From Glaciecola sp. (lineage in GTDB: Bacteria > Pseudomonadota > Gammaproteobacteria > Enterobacterales > Alteromonadaceae): a DNA stretch of 64,000 nt. Where the stretch lies: NCBI GenBank assembly GCA_029246415.1, contig JAQWNF010000003.1, positions 119,968-183,967 on the forward strand, in the 5' to 3' direction. A program made the position numbers and the translations under genes. Position 1 is the stretch's first letter; each line of letters opens with the position of its first letter. Below the pieces are notes generated by a model, which was given only the letters and a program-made list of their open reading frames with translations, had not been told where the DNA came from and did no database searches. This document shows, piece by piece, positions 16,210 through 26,492 of the stretch.

Positions 16210-17454
16210 ATGGAAACGACATTTGAACTAAGTTACGCACTCGATACCTTTTACTTTTTGATTTGTGGTGCATTTGTAATGTGGATGGCAGCGGGTTTTG
16301 CCATGTTAGAAGCGGGTTTAGTCCGTTCTAAAAACACCACTGAAATTTTAACCAAAAACGTCGCCCTATACGCAATTGCTTGTACCATGTATATGATTTG
16401 TGGTTACAGCATCATGTACGGCGGTGGTGATTTTACTTTGTTCCTAAGTGGCATCTTATCTGATGGCGCAACAGGTGTAACAGAAGATGCAGCTACTTAT
16501 GCACCATCTGCTGATTTCTTCTTCCAAGTAGTATTCGTAGCAACGGCAATGTCAATCGTATCTGGTGCGGTTGCTGAACGTATGAAGCTATGGGCATTCT
16601 TAGCATTTGCTGTAGTAATGACTGCATTTATCTATCCAATGTCTGGTGCTTGGACATGGGGCGGTGAAGCTGTGTTTGGTCTTTATACACTTGGTGACCT
16701 AGGTTTCTCTGACTTTGCTGGTTCTGGTATTGTTCACATGGCTGGTGCATCTGCTGCGATTGCTGGTGTGTTAATTCTAGGTGCTCGTAAAGGTAAATAT
16801 ACTAAAGATGGCAAAGTAAACGCTATCCCAGGTTCTAACTTACCACTTGCAACTTTAGGCACATTCATCTTGTGGATGGGTTGGTTCGGTTTCAACGGTG
16901 GTTCAGTATTAGCAACAGCAACAGTTGAAAGTGCTAACTCAGTAGCCGTAGTATTCATGAACACCAATGCAGCTGCTGCTGGTGGTCTGATTGGTGCATT
17001 ATTACTAGCTCGTATCTTATTCGGTAAAGCTGACTTAACAATGGCCTTAAACGGTGCGTTAGCGGGTCTAGTAGCTATCACTGCTGAACCTTCAACTCCA
17101 ACGCCATTACAAGCAACTATCTTTGGTGCTATGGGTGGTGTGTTAGTGGTATTCAGTATCTTGGTGCTTGATAAGATTAAGATTGATGATCCAGTAGGTG
17201 CGATTTCAGTTCACGGTACTGTTGGTTTACTAGGTCTATTATTAGTACCTATCACTAACGATGGTGCGAGCTTCTCTGGTCAGTTAATCGGTGCAGCAAC
17301 TATCTTTGTTTGGGTATTTGCAGCAAGTACAGTGGTATGGTTAGCGCTTAAAGCGACTATGGGCATCCGCGTTAGCGAAGAAGAAGAATACGAAGGCGTT
17401 GATATCAGTGAGTGTGGCTTAGAAGCTTACCCTGATTTTACAACTGCTAAGTAA
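16210..17454 (+). CDS. amtB: Ammonium transporter AmtB
   Basis: An integral inner-membrane ammonium channel of 414 residues with about eleven helices. The family motif is near residue 175 (GSGIVHMAGASAA), and GAISVHGTVGLLG carries the second pore His of the conserved pair. It begins FELSYALDTFYFLICGAFVM with no obvious cleaved signal. AAGGAG precedes the start. It is co-transcribed with glnK, whose product should gate it, and is followed by a good intrinsic terminator. Confidence 0.96.
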   Translation: METTFELSYALDTFYFLICGAFVMWMAAGFAMLEAGLVRSKNTTEILTKNVALYAIACTMYMICGYSIMYGGGDFTLFLSGILSDGATGVTEDAATYAPSADFFFQVVFVATAMSIVSGAVAERMKLWAFLAFAVVMTAFIYPMSGAWTWGGEAVFGLYTLGDLGFSDFAGSGIVHMAGASAAIAGVLILGARKGKYTKDGKVNAIPGSNLPLATLGTFILWMGWFGFNGGSVLATATVESANSVAVVFMNTNAAAAGGLIGALLLARILFGKADLTMALNGALAGLVAITAEPSTPTPLQATIFGAMGGVLVVFSILVLDKIKIDDPVGAISVHGTVGLLGLLLVPITNDGASFSGQLIGAATIFVWVFAASTVVWLALKATMGIRVSEEEEYEGVDISECGLEAYPDFTTAK

Positions 17455-17489
17455 TCTCCAAACTAAATACTTTATCTAAAGTGTGTGTT

Positions 17490-17512
17490 GCCCCTCCTCG
17501 GAGGGGCTTTTT
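17490..17512 (+). terminator. Rho-independent terminator of glnK-amtB
   Basis: GCCCCTC-CTCG-GAGGGGC forms a 7-bp GC-rich stem with a 4-nt loop, followed by TTTTT, 35 bp after the amtB stop. Confidence 0.9.
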
Positions 17513-17532
17513 ATTGCCTGCGATTTATCGGT

Positions 17533-18096
17533 CTATTCAATATGTTTTATGGCCACCGCCGGATTACCCGCTATCACGACATTATCTCCAAAGCTTTTTG
17601 TCACGACTGCACCCGCACCAACCACAACATTGTTACCTAAAGTCACTCCTGGGTTGATCACTGCATTTCCGCCGACCCAACAGTTATCCCCTAAGGTAAT
17701 GGGCTTGGCGAATTCTAAACCGCTGTTGCGTAATGTAGGTTCAAGCGGATGAGCCGCGGTATAAATCCCAACATTAGGCGCTAACATACAATCGTGGCCA
17801 ATTGTGACGGGGGCACAGTCTAAAATGACACAGCCAAAATTAGCATAAAAATTTTCTCCCACATGAATGTTGTACCCGTAATCACATTTAAATGTCGATT
17901 CGATGTAAAGCCGTTTACCAGTCGAACCAAATAAGGTTTTAATTAGGTTGGCGCGTTGTTTGACTTGGTCTTGAGGGATACTGTTGAGGCGATCGAGTTG
18001 TGTGCGTGCGCTGAAACGATCCGCGACTAAGGTTTTGTCGCTAGGAAAATAATCTAAGCCAGCCACCATTTTTTGCTTTTCGGTAAGGGAATTCAT
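17533..18096 (-). CDS. Hexapeptide-repeat O-acetyltransferase (maltose/galactoside acetyltransferase family)
   Basis: A 187-residue left-handed beta-helix acetyltransferase. It has the Mac N-terminal domain (MVAGLDYFPSDKTLVADRF), then hexapeptide repeats (GENFYANFGCVILDCAPVTIG, read in part) and the catalytic His region YTAAHPLEP. It ends with GDNCWVGGNAVINPGVTLG and VVGAGAVVTKSFGDNVVIAG. The family transfers acetyl from acetyl-CoA to sugars such as maltose, glucose or Nod factors; the substrate is not predictable here. The start at 18096 (MNSLTEKQ) is preferred over an extension to 18129. Confidence 0.88.
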   Translation of the reverse strand: MNSLTEKQKMVAGLDYFPSDKTLVADRFSARTQLDRLNSIPQDQVKQRANLIKTLFGSTGKRLYIESTFKCDYGYNIHVGENFYANFGCVILDCAPVTIGHDCMLAPNVGIYTAAHPLEPTLRNSGLEFAKPITLGDNCWVGGNAVINPGVTLGNNVVVGAGAVVTKSFGDNVVIAGNPAVAIKHIE

Positions 18097-18195
18097 GTTC
18101 GGTCTCGTTATGTTTTTGTTGAAGAACAAGGTATGATAAACAGATTACGCAATATGCATGCGCTTGTAAAACTTGTCACTAGGTAGCGAACACAC

Positions 18196-18405
18196 ATGAC
18201 TCAAGAAAATAACCCATTACACGGATTAACGTTACAAACTATTGTGACTAAATTAGTAGAACATTACGGTTGGGAAGATTTGGCGATAATGATCAATATA
18301 AATTGTTTTAAAAAAGATCCATCGATTAAATCGTCATTGAAATTTTTGCGCAAAACGGAGTGGGCACGTACTAAAGTAGAGCAGCTTTACCTTGATACGT
18401 TTTAG
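18196..18405 (+). CDS. VF530 family protein (DUF2132)
   Basis: A 69-residue protein with the strongly conserved pattern [20 protein letters not shown], then [20 protein letters not shown] and [10 protein letters not shown]. This is the VF530/DUF2132 family, a small helical fold with suggested but unproven DNA binding. It stands alone between the divergent acetyltransferase and the convergent symporter. The family call is firm; the function is unknown. Confidence 0.9.
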   Translation: MTQENNPLHGLTLQTIVTKLVEHYGWEDLAIMININCFKKDPSIKSSLKFLRKTEWARTKVEQLYLDTF

Positions 18406-18453
18406 GCCGGTGACGCCTTTTTCATTCGTTTATTAAATGACAATACACTGACC

Positions 18454-20010
18454 CTACCACCACAATACATAAAATGAGGCGATAATCAGCGTAATGCCGA
18501 TTGCTGCAACATTAAAACTGCGACTGGTCACAAAGTTCATCTCGCCCAGAACAATTGCATTGTGTTGCTCTTTGCCTTCCAATAACGAACCACCAATGGC
18601 GAGCACAGCGGATAAAATAAATACCGCACCGACGCGGTCAATGAACGGTAATTCTGTCATAAAGACTTTAAGTAGCAATGACAGCACGACGGAACTGGCA
18701 GCAGCAATCAATGCACCGGTTGCGTTAGTATTTCGCCAAAATATCCCTAATACAAAAATCACCACAATACCTGGGGTAAAGAAGCCGGTAAATTCTTGAA
18801 TATATTGAAACGCTTGTTCAAATTTACCTAATAATGGTTGTGCACTGATCATCGCAATAAGCATGGCAACAATCGATACAATACGCCCTAATCCAACGGC
18901 TTGTTCGGGTTTTGCATCGCGCTTTAAGCTGGGATAAATATCCACCACAAACAATGTCGAGACGCTGTTGACCATTGACGCCAGTGAAGACACGATAGCT
19001 GCGAGTAATGCTGCGAAGGCTAACCCTTTTAACCCGACAGGGAGTAATGTCATTGCGGTTGGGTAGGCTTGATCGGGAGAATCTAAATTACTATTTAAGA
19101 CAAACAATGCAATCCCAGGTAGCACCACGATAATGGGTAAGATAACCTTTAAGCCTGCTGCGAATAAGATCCCTTTTTGTGCTTCTTTAAGGCTTTTAGC
19201 TGCTAATGCGCGCTGAATGATATATTGATTAAAACCCCAATAAGAAAAGTGCATGACCCACATGCCACCTAAAATTACAGATAAGCCTGGTAAGCTCATA
19301 TAATGCGGGGAGTCTTTGCTTAGGATCATGTCAAATTTTTCTGGCGCGGCATCCATAATCATCGACATGCCGGTGATTAAACCTTGTCCTTGCGCTATTT
19401 TATCTAACAAGATAACCACAATGATTAAGCCACCCGCAATTAATAACACCACTTGGATAATATCGGTCAGTGCAACGGCACGTAAGCCTCCATAAAGTGA
19501 GTAGGCAAGGGCGAATGCGCCTAAACCAAACAGTGCCACATTGAGATCAATACCGCCGACAGTATTTGCCGCTAACGCTCCTAACCACAGTACTGCGGTA
19601 AGATTGACAAAGATGTACACTGCGATCCAAAACGTCGCCATTAACACACGGACACGACGGTCAAAGCGTTGTTCTAGAAATTGTGGCATGGTATAGATTT
19701 CATGTTTGAGAAATATAGGCAGCAAAAATTTACCGACGATGATTAACGTGATCGCCGCTAGCCATTCATAGGATGCTATCGCTAAACCGATAGCATAACC
19801 AGAACCGGACATACCGATGATTTGCTCAGCCGAAATATTGGCTGCAATTAGTGATGCGCCAATCGCCCACCAGGGTAATTTCCCCCCAGCCAGAAAAAAA
19901 TCTTTGGCGTTTTTAGCATGTCCCACTTCTTCGCGAGACACCCATTGGGCAATCCCAAACAGGGCAAGGGCGTAAATGGCGATGATGGCAATATCGAGTG
20001 CAGCGAGCAT
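18454..20010 (-). CDS. Sodium:solute symporter, SGLT (sodium/sugar) type
   Basis: A 518-residue SSS-family transporter with about 14 helices. The stretch SLIAANISAEQIIGMSGSGY and the following GLAIASYEW match the Na+/galactose symporter family (vSGLT). YWGFNQYIIQRALAAKSLKE, further on, is also an SGLT hallmark. Sugar uptake driven by sodium is therefore likely; the exact sugar is unknown. It has no adjacent sugar catabolic genes or regulator. The start at 20010 gives the usual periplasmic N-terminus and first helix (IAIIAIYALALFGIAQWV). Confidence 0.9.
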   Translation of the reverse strand: MLAALDIAIIAIYALALFGIAQWVSREEVGHAKNAKDFFLAGGKLPWWAIGASLIAANISAEQIIGMSGSGYAIGLAIASYEWLAAITLIIVGKFLLPIFLKHEIYTMPQFLEQRFDRRVRVLMATFWIAVYIFVNLTAVLWLGALAANTVGGIDLNVALFGLGAFALAYSLYGGLRAVALTDIIQVVLLIAGGLIIVVILLDKIAQGQGLITGMSMIMDAAPEKFDMILSKDSPHYMSLPGLSVILGGMWVMHFSYWGFNQYIIQRALAAKSLKEAQKGILFAAGLKVILPIIVVLPGIALFVLNSNLDSPDQAYPTAMTLLPVGLKGLAFAALLAAIVSSLASMVNSVSTLFVVDIYPSLKRDAKPEQAVGLGRIVSIVAMLIAMISAQPLLGKFEQAFQYIQEFTGFFTPGIVVIFVLGIFWRNTNATGALIAAASSVVLSLLLKVFMTELPFIDRVGAVFILSAVLAIGGSLLEGKEQHNAIVLGEMNFVTSRSFNVAAIGITLIIASFYVLWW

Positions 20011-20222
20011 GAAATACCTCTATTTTTTTATTATTTTAAGGATAGTACAGGTGGCACTTTACTATTATTTTGACTAAGTGGGTAGAGGTTATAAGTGAGA
20101 ATAGATTAAAACTGTCCTTATAGTTGTTAAATATGTAGCGACTAATATAGTGAGTACAGTTGCTACTTATCTTACAGACAGTTATGCTCAGTGTTAAAAC
20201 GATTACCGAAAGGAAAACTCGC

Positions 20223-21950
20223 GTGACAACAACAATAATAACAAAGACCTACAAACGTATCTCTACGCTCAGTACTCTTGCTGGTGTGTTAGTACTAGCT
20301 AACTTGTCAGTGGCTAATGCCTATGATCGTGTAACCGGAAAAACCTTTGCGAGTCGTTCAGAAGTGATAGCACAGCATGGTATGGCAGCAACTAGCCAGC
20401 CTTTAGCGACACAGGTCGCCTTAGACATTCTTAAATCTGGCGGTAATGCCATTGATGCAGCCATCGCAGCGAATGCGATGGTGGGCTTGGTCGAGCCAAC
20501 AGGCAGTGGTATTGGCGGCGATTTGTACGCAATTATTTGGGATGCAAAAAATCAAAAACTGCATGGCTTAAATGCTTCAGGTCGTTCACCGCAAACCCTG
20601 ACACTAGACTATTTTAAAGAGCAAGGCATCACCACAATTCCCAAATTTGGCCCTTTACCCGTTTCAGTGCCGGGTGCTGTGGATGGCTGGTTTGAAATGC
20701 ATGCAAAATTTGGCTCAAAACCGATGACACAAATCCTCGCCCCCGCAATCAAATATGCGCGTGAAGGCTTTCCAGTTTCAGAGTTAATTAGTTATTACTT
20801 ACATCGCTCAGTGGCGCGTATTGGCCAGTATGATGGGTTTAAAGAAACCTATATGCCTAAAGGGAAAATGCCTAACACCGGCGATATATTTAAAAACCCT
20901 GGCTTGGCATCTACTTATGAAAAAATTGCAACAGGTGGACGCGATGCATTTTATAAAGGCGATATTGCCCGCACCATCGACAATTACATTAAAGTGCAAG
21001 GTGGCTTTTTATCCTATGATGATATGGCCAGTCATACTTCGACTTGGGTAGAGCCGGTATCAGCAAATTATCGCGGCTATGATGTGTGGGAATTACCACC
21101 TAATGGCCAAGGCATTGCAGCGCTGCAAATCTTAAATATCATGGAGCGCTATGATGTAGAAGGGATGGGCTTTGGTTCACCGGAATATGTGCATACATTT
21201 GTGGAGGCCAAAAAATTAGCCTTTGCCGATCGCGCTAAATTTTATTCGGACATGGACTTTAATGATGTGCCGGTGGCAGAACTTATTTCCAAGCAATATG
21301 CCGCCAAACGTCAAGCCTTAATCAATCCAAACAAAGCTGCAAAGCGAGTTGATGCTGGGCTTAATGAAGGTGATACGATTTATCTAACAGTGGCTGACAA
21401 AGACGGCAATATGGTGTCTTTGATCCAGAGTAATTTCCGTGGCATGGGCTCGGGCATGACACCGACAGGTTTAGGCTTTGTGCTACAAAACCGCGGTGAG
21501 TTATTTGCCTTAGACCCTGAGCACTTCAATGTATATGCACCGAACAAACGTCCTTTTCAAACGATTATTCCGGCGTTCATCACCAAAAATAACCAGCCTT
21601 ATTTGAGTTTTGGCGTAATGGGTGGAGGCGCCCAACCCCAGATGCACGCGCAGGTTGTGATGAACATGATAGATTTTGGCATGAACACCCAAGAAGCCGG
21701 CGATGCGCCACGTATTTTGCATAGTGGCTCTGCGCAACCAACAGGCAGTGACATGACCGATGGTGGCTATATCTCATTAGAATCCGGGTTTAGCACTGAA
21801 ACGCGTCGTGAATTATTGAAAAAAGGTCATGTTTTGCGCGATGTATCCGGCGCATTTGGTGGTTATCAAGCGATACGTTATGATGCAAAGACTAAGGTTT
21901 ATTTCGGTGCATCAGAAAGTCGTAAAGACGGTCATGCGGCGGGCTATTAA
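20223..21950 (+). CDS. ggt: Gamma-glutamyltransferase (periplasmic)
   Basis: GGT cleaves or transfers the gamma-glutamyl group of glutathione and is made as a proenzyme that self-cleaves. The GTG at 20223 follows AAAGGAAAAC and gives a clean signal peptide ending NLSVANA; an upstream ATG (20160) would add 21 residues before it. The nucleophile is Thr385 in GDTIYLTVADKDGNMVSL. The large subunit carries GGNAIDAAIAANAMVGLVEP and GSGIGGDLYAI, and the small subunit FGVMGGGAQPQMHAQVV. About 575 residues is typical. The Dyp peroxidase gene follows after 32 bp, suggesting an operon. Confidence 0.94.
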   Translation: MTTTIITKTYKRISTLSTLAGVLVLANLSVANAYDRVTGKTFASRSEVIAQHGMAATSQPLATQVALDILKSGGNAIDAAIAANAMVGLVEPTGSGIGGDLYAIIWDAKNQKLHGLNASGRSPQTLTLDYFKEQGITTIPKFGPLPVSVPGAVDGWFEMHAKFGSKPMTQILAPAIKYAREGFPVSELISYYLHRSVARIGQYDGFKETYMPKGKMPNTGDIFKNPGLASTYEKIATGGRDAFYKGDIARTIDNYIKVQGGFLSYDDMASHTSTWVEPVSANYRGYDVWELPPNGQGIAALQILNIMERYDVEGMGFGSPEYVHTFVEAKKLAFADRAKFYSDMDFNDVPVAELISKQYAAKRQALINPNKAAKRVDAGLNEGDTIYLTVADKDGNMVSLIQSNFRGMGSGMTPTGLGFVLQNRGELFALDPEHFNVYAPNKRPFQTIIPAFITKNNQPYLSFGVMGGGAQPQMHAQVVMNMIDFGMNTQEAGDAPRILHSGSAQPTGSDMTDGGYISLESGFSTETRRELLKKGHVLRDVSGAFGGYQAIRYDAKTKVYFGASESRKDGHAAGY

Positions 21951-21982
21951 TCCATGAATATTTTCTCACTACGGGTATTGCG

Positions 21983-22906
21983 ATGAGTCAACCACAAAAA
22001 GGTATTTGTGCAGAGCCAAACTTACATGCTCAATACTTACAATATAATGTTATTGATGAAGATGAGCAGGCGATCCGCTCCAAGCTAGCCCGTGTGATTG
22101 AAATTTTTGACCACTTTGATGATGAACACTATGAGGCGATGGTGTCTGGCGTGGTGAGTATTGGCGCTGATTATTTCTCAGAGTTATACCCAGGTTTACG
22201 TCCTCTTGAACTCAGCCCATTTCCAGATATGCAATGTGATGACCGCATAGCACCCTCACAAACCACGGATTTGTTTATTCAGATCCGCGCTGATCGCCTT
22301 GATATTGTGCATGCCATTAGCATTGAAGTGCATGAGTTATTGCGTATTCACGTCGAGTTGGTCGAAGATTTACGTGGCTTCAGGTATCTCGATGGCCGTG
22401 ATTTAACGGGCTTTATTGATGCAGAAGATAATCCTCGTGGGTTAAGCAAAAAGACAGTGGCGATTATTGGTGACAATGATCCTGATTTTGCCGGTGGTTG
22501 TTACGTGCACACCCAAAAGTATCAACACGATATGGCACGTTGGAACTTGTTGTCACAACGCCGTCAAGAGCAAATTATGGGGCGTACTCGTGAACACCAT
22601 TTACCTAGCCCGGAAGCAAATGCGAACTCACACTATTTGCGCTCAAGGGTAACAGATCTAGGTGATGCCCATGCCAAACAGCAGCTACTCAGACAATCGA
22701 TGCCATTTGCGAATATGCGTGAACAAGGGTTGTTTTTTGTCAGTCACTGTCAATCAGCTATCCCATTTAAACACATGTTGCACAGTATGATTTTTGGCAC
22801 GAATCCCGACGAGTACGATGCGTTTTTAGATTTTACTAGTGCACAGTCTGGCGGGGCTTATTTTGCGCCTTCGCTCGACTTTATTAAGCAAAGAGCGCAA
22901 TCTTAA
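21983..22906 (+). CDS. Dyp-type heme peroxidase (YfeX-like)
   Basis: A 307-residue cytoplasmic-type dye-decolorizing peroxidase without signal peptide. Visible active-site residues are the distal Asp146 in DLTGFIDAEDNPRG, the probable proximal heme ligand His217 in NSHYLRSRV, and the distal Arg237 in LLRQSMPF. Asp146 is kept, but the usual GxxDG reads GFIDA. The family oxidises dyes and porphyrinogens with H2O2; the natural substrate is unknown. It is tightly linked to the upstream gamma-glutamyltransferase, so both may respond to redox stress; this is inference. Confidence 0.9.
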   Translation: MSQPQKGICAEPNLHAQYLQYNVIDEDEQAIRSKLARVIEIFDHFDDEHYEAMVSGVVSIGADYFSELYPGLRPLELSPFPDMQCDDRIAPSQTTDLFIQIRADRLDIVHAISIEVHELLRIHVELVEDLRGFRYLDGRDLTGFIDAEDNPRGLSKKTVAIIGDNDPDFAGGCYVHTQKYQHDMARWNLLSQRRQEQIMGRTREHHLPSPEANANSHYLRSRVTDLGDAHAKQQLLRQSMPFANMREQGLFFVSHCQSAIPFKHMLHSMIFGTNPDEYDAFLDFTSAQSGGAYFAPSLDFIKQRAQS

Positions 22907-22949
22907 CTCAATTCTAGCCCAGCCTTAGCTGAGGCGTAAGCGCATACCT

Positions 22950-24053
22950 TTAAATTAGCGGGCTATTAATCGCCCCTGATTTATTTTCATGTTGTGGGTG
23001 TCGAGTCAGGTATTCAGCTTGGGCCAAAAACTGCTTAAACACCTGCTCGGTCGGATAGCGTGTAATGCAGCATGATGCGACGTCCACCAGTTCATCTAAG
23101 CGCTGTTGCTTGCGCAAAGACAAACACGTTACTATTTCCTTTTCTTGCGCGAGCTTAATAATTTGTTGTTGCTTAGGTAAGTGCGATAATACCTCGTATA
23201 TTTTCTGTCCTTGGCTGCGTCCTTTAACAATCACATTGTCCAATATTCTAAATGTCATTTTATGGCCTGGTGGCAGATTCAGCACGACTTGTTCTGAAAT
23301 AATAATATCAACGTGATAATTTCTACATAATCCTTCCAAACGATACGCGATGTTGACACTGTCACCAAGTGCCGTGGTATCCATTCTGTCATCTGTACCG
23401 ACAGTACCAATAATAACAGGCCCATAATGGACTCCAATACCGATATTAATTGGTTGGTACCCGCTGTTTTCACGGTGCTCGTTATACAAGTTTAAGGCCA
23501 GGCGTAAGCCGATTGCAGCTTGTAATGAGTCCATCACTTTATCGTGCTCATTGCCATCTGGGTGATCAAATAGCGCCATAATGGCATCACCATTAAATTT
23601 ATCAATAAACCCATTGTTTGCATGGATGGGGGCGTTCATACGTAAAAAAAACGAATTTAAAAAATTGAGTATTTGTTGCGGGCTGAGCGTTTCAGCAAGG
23701 TGACTAAACTGACAAATATCGACAAACAAAATAGCGAGATCGTCTTCATCGGCAAAGCCCACTTTTAACTCGGTTTCGTGTTTTGCGGATAAATGTTGGA
23801 TAAATTGCTTGGGAATAAAGCGTCGAATCGTGTGATGTAAATCACGGGCTTCTTGTGCTTTGGCTGCATATAAATCTTGCAGCTCTGGATCAAAGGCTTG
23901 TTTGGGTTGAACAACGCGTTGAGCATTTAGTCGATGTTCATGTTGCAATTGGCTTAATTTGGCCTGTGCCATTTGCCATTTAATGGCAAAAAATAAAGCA
24001 CAAATAGCCACTACAACTACCAAAGCACTCAATATTTCTAAAGCTGAAAACAT
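22950..24053 (-). CDS. Membrane-anchored class III adenylate/guanylate cyclase
   Basis: One N-terminal membrane helix (ILSALVVVVAICALFFAIKW) is followed by a linker of about 65 residues and a class III cyclase domain (about residues 95-275). The metal-binding Asp residues are in ILFVDICQFSHLAE and FNGDAIMALFDHP. The substrate/transition-state region reads TTALGDSVNIAYRLEGLCR. A short C-terminal region follows. It should make cAMP from ATP, with cGMP not excluded. I chose the ATG at 24053; an upstream TTG (24071) lies in its ribosome-binding region (AAGGAAGG). 367 residues. Confidence 0.85.
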   Translation of the reverse strand: MFSALEILSALVVVVAICALFFAIKWQMAQAKLSQLQHEHRLNAQRVVQPKQAFDPELQDLYAAKAQEARDLHHTIRRFIPKQFIQHLSAKHETELKVGFADEDDLAILFVDICQFSHLAETLSPQQILNFLNSFFLRMNAPIHANNGFIDKFNGDAIMALFDHPDGNEHDKVMDSLQAAIGLRLALNLYNEHRENSGYQPINIGIGVHYGPVIIGTVGTDDRMDTTALGDSVNIAYRLEGLCRNYHVDIIISEQVVLNLPPGHKMTFRILDNVIVKGRSQGQKIYEVLSHLPKQQQIIKLAQEKEIVTCLSLRKQQRLDELVDVASCCITRYPTEQVFKQFLAQAEYLTRHPQHENKSGAINSPLI

Positions 24054-24095
24054 ACCTTCCTTATTTACCAAGTCATCAAACCAAGGTAAGCAAGG

Positions 24096-24136
24096 CTTGA
24101 TTGAATGCGAAAGTCAAACGTCCGCATTCAATCAAG
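24096..24136. repeat. 14-bp perfect inverted repeat downstream of hemL
   Basis: The arms CTTGATTGAATGCG (24096-24109) and its complement (24123-24136) enclose a 13-nt loop, 10 bp beyond the hemL stop. It probably forms a 3' hairpin in the pyrB-hemL transcript. There is no U-tract, so it may stabilise or process RNA rather than terminate it. Confidence 0.6.
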
Positions 24137-24146
24137 ATGTGGCGCG

Positions 24147-25439
24147 TTATTTTATGTGTGCGACTTGTCCAAACACCTTATCAGCGGCAGCTAATGTTGC
24201 TTCGATAATGTCCATAGTGTGCGCTTTTGATACAAAGCCAGCTTCATAAGAGGCTGGAGCAAAGTATACGCCTTCAGCCAACATGCCGTGATAAAAGGCG
24301 TTAAACTGTTTGGTATTGCAATTAATGGCTTGTTGATAGTTTGTGACTTTTTCTACATCGGTAAAAAATATCCCAAACATACTGCCAGCAACGTTATACG
24401 TCATCGCAATGCCATGTTTATGCGCAAGTGCAGTCAATCCTTCGGCAAGTACTTGTGTGTTATTAAAGATACTAGTATATAAATCAGGTTCTTCAAGTTG
24501 CTCTAGTGCTGCTAATCCGGCTGCCATAGCCACTGGATTACCCGATAATGTGCCTGCTTGATAGATAGGGCCTGTGGGTGCAATGTGTTGGATAATTTTT
24601 TTGCTGCCACCAAAACAGCCTACTGGCATACCGCCGCCAATGACTTTACCTAAACAAGTTAGGTCAGGTTTAACGCCGTAACGTTCCTGTGCACCGCCGC
24701 GTGATACACGAAAGCCCGTCATGACTTCATCAAAAATCAATACTGCGCCATACTCATCACAGATATCACGTAAGCCTTGTAAGAAGCCTTCAACAGGTGG
24801 AATACAGTTCATATTGCCTGCAACGGGCTCGACGATAATACAAGCAATATCATCAGGTTGTTCAGCAAATGCTGCACGCACACTTTCAAGGTTGTTAAAC
24901 TCAACGGTAATGGTGTGCTTAGCAAAGCTCTCAGGTACACCTGGAGAAGACGGTACACCCATAGTTAAAGCGCCAGAGCCTGCTTTTACTAATAATGCAT
25001 CGGCGTGGCCGTGATAACAGCCTTCAAATTTTAATATTTTGTCACGGGCAGTATAGCCTCGGGCTAAGCGGATGGCTGACATGGTCGCTTCAGTACCAGA
25101 GTTGACCATGCGCACCATTTCCATTGATGGCACCAGCTTATTCACTTTCTCAGCCATATGAATTTCAGCTTCCGTAGGGGCACCAAAACTTAACCCGTTA
25201 TAACTTGCCTCAATCACAGCTTCACGGATTTTGGTATTGTTATGACCTAGCACCATTGGTCCCCAAGACTGAATGTAATCTATATAGCGATTACCATCGG
25301 CATCCCACATATAGGGGCCGTCAGTTTTAGTGATAAAGCGCGGTGTACCACCTACTGCTTTGAATGCGCGGACCGGTGAGTTTACGCCACCTGGGATGGT
25401 TAATTGGGCGCGGGCAAATAATTCTTCAGATTTAGTCAT
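24147..25439 (-). CDS. hemL: Glutamate-1-semialdehyde 2,1-aminomutase HemL
   Basis: A PLP enzyme making 5-aminolevulinate, the committed tetrapyrrole precursor of the C5 pathway. It begins [20 protein letters not shown], typical for Hem[19 protein letters not shown] binds PLP phosphate, [12 protein letters not shown] carries the Asp, and the PLP lysine is in [15 protein letters not shown]. The start at 25439 is supported by a 4-bp ATGA overlap with the pyrB stop and by family alignment; an ATG at 25463 would add eight residues. 430 residues. Coupling to pyrB is unusual. Confidence 0.96.
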   Translation of the reverse strand: MTKSEELFARAQLTIPGGVNSPVRAFKAVGGTPRFITKTDGPYMWDADGNRYIDYIQSWGPMVLGHNNTKIREAVIEASYNGLSFGAPTEAEIHMAEKVNKLVPSMEMVRMVNSGTEATMSAIRLARGYTARDKILKFEGCYHGHADALLVKAGSGALTMGVPSSPGVPESFAKHTITVEFNNLESVRAAFAEQPDDIACIIVEPVAGNMNCIPPVEGFLQGLRDICDEYGAVLIFDEVMTGFRVSRGGAQERYGVKPDLTCLGKVIGGGMPVGCFGGSKKIIQHIAPTGPIYQAGTLSGNPVAMAAGLAALEQLEEPDLYTSIFNNTQVLAEGLTALAHKHGIAMTYNVAGSMFGIFFTDVEKVTNYQQAINCNTKQFNAFYHGMLAEGVYFAPASYEAGFVSKAHTMDIIEATLAAADKVFGQVAHIK

Positions 25440-26476
25440 AGGGTACTCTTTGGCGTTTGCCATAAAACTGGCTTTTCATGTTGCTGCATAATATTTTCCA
25501 CCCCTAACGTTAAGGCAAACAATGCCATACGTACCAATACACCATTATCAGTTTGTCTAAAAATAGCTAGGTTAGGGTGTTGGTTTAAATCATTATCCAG
25601 TTCGTTTGCTTCAGCACGCGAATCACGTGGTAAAGGATGCATAATCACAGTCTTAGACTGAAAATGCTTGGTATAAATAGCTTGGTCTAGACGAAATTTA
25701 CCACGGAACTTGTCCGCTTCATCTTGCGAGGTAAAACGTTCTTCTTGAATACGAGTTTGATAACAAATATCGGCATCAACACTACCAGATAACTGGTCTG
25801 TGATGGTTAGCTTATGCCCGCCATTGGTGATCGCGCTGAGGATTGATTCTGGCATCGCTAATTCGGTGGGTGAAATCAGGGTAAAGTGAATATTGTTATA
25901 CAAGCTCAATAATTTACATAAAGAGTGCACGGTGCGACCGTATTTTAAATCACCAATCATGGCGATGTGCAGACCGTCGATTGTGCTACCGTGAGATTTG
26001 CATTCTTTTTCGATGGTGTACAAATCTAATAATGCTTGAGTTGGATGCTCATTCGCACCATCACCGCCATTAATAACAGGAACTCGAGAGCCACCAGAAA
26101 ATTCAGCAACTGAGCCAGCTTGTGGATGACGCATTGCGATGATATCTGAATAACCACTTAATACGCGGGCGGTGTCATACAATGATTCACCTTTGGCTAA
26201 AGCAGAATTACTCATGCCGACCGTCTCTCTTACTTCGCCGCCTAGCAAGTTAAACGCTGTACCAAAACTCACGCGTGTGCGAGTACTCGGTTCAAAAAAT
26301 AGATTACCTAAAATCGCGCCGCGTAGGACTTCGGTGCGTTTTTGGCGTTGTGCATAGGGACGCATTTGATTAGCGATATGAAATATATACTCGATAGCAT
26401 CACGGTTAAATTGATTAACCGATAAGATATGTTGCCCAGCAAAATTGAATGATTGTGCGCTCATAATGGATTTCAT
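25436..26476 (-). CDS. pyrB: Aspartate carbamoyltransferase catalytic subunit PyrB
   Basis: Forms N-carbamoyl-aspartate in pyrimidine synthesis. Carbamoyl-phosphate binding is seen in [15 protein letters not shown], the 80s loop in [14 protein letters not shown], and [12 protein letters not shown] and the C-terminal MHPLPR carry further active-site residues. At 346 residues it is longer than the E. coli chain (about 310), and no pyrI regulatory subunit follows. The start is ambiguous between ATG 26476 and ATG 26464; neither has a clear Shine-Dalgarno. Its stop overlaps the hemL start, so the two are translated together. Confidence 0.95.
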   Translation of the reverse strand: MKSIMSAQSFNFAGQHILSVNQFNRDAIEYIFHIANQMRPYAQRQKRTEVLRGAILGNLFFEPSTRTRVSFGTAFNLLGGEVRETVGMSNSALAKGESLYDTARVLSGYSDIIAMRHPQAGSVAEFSGGSRVPVINGGDGANEHPTQALLDLYTIEKECKSHGSTIDGLHIAMIGDLKYGRTVHSLCKLLSLYNNIHFTLISPTELAMPESILSAITNGGHKLTITDQLSGSVDADICYQTRIQEERFTSQDEADKFRGKFRLDQAIYTKHFQSKTVIMHPLPRDSRAEANELDNDLNQHPNLAIFRQTDNGVLVRMALFALTLGVENIMQQHEKPVLWQTPKSTL

Positions 26477-26492
26477 AAATAGAATTTGGAGG

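Noticed and set aside
18404..18425. Terminator after the VF530-family gene
   Set aside because: AGGC/GCCT before a T-run gives only a 4-bp stem, too weak to support.
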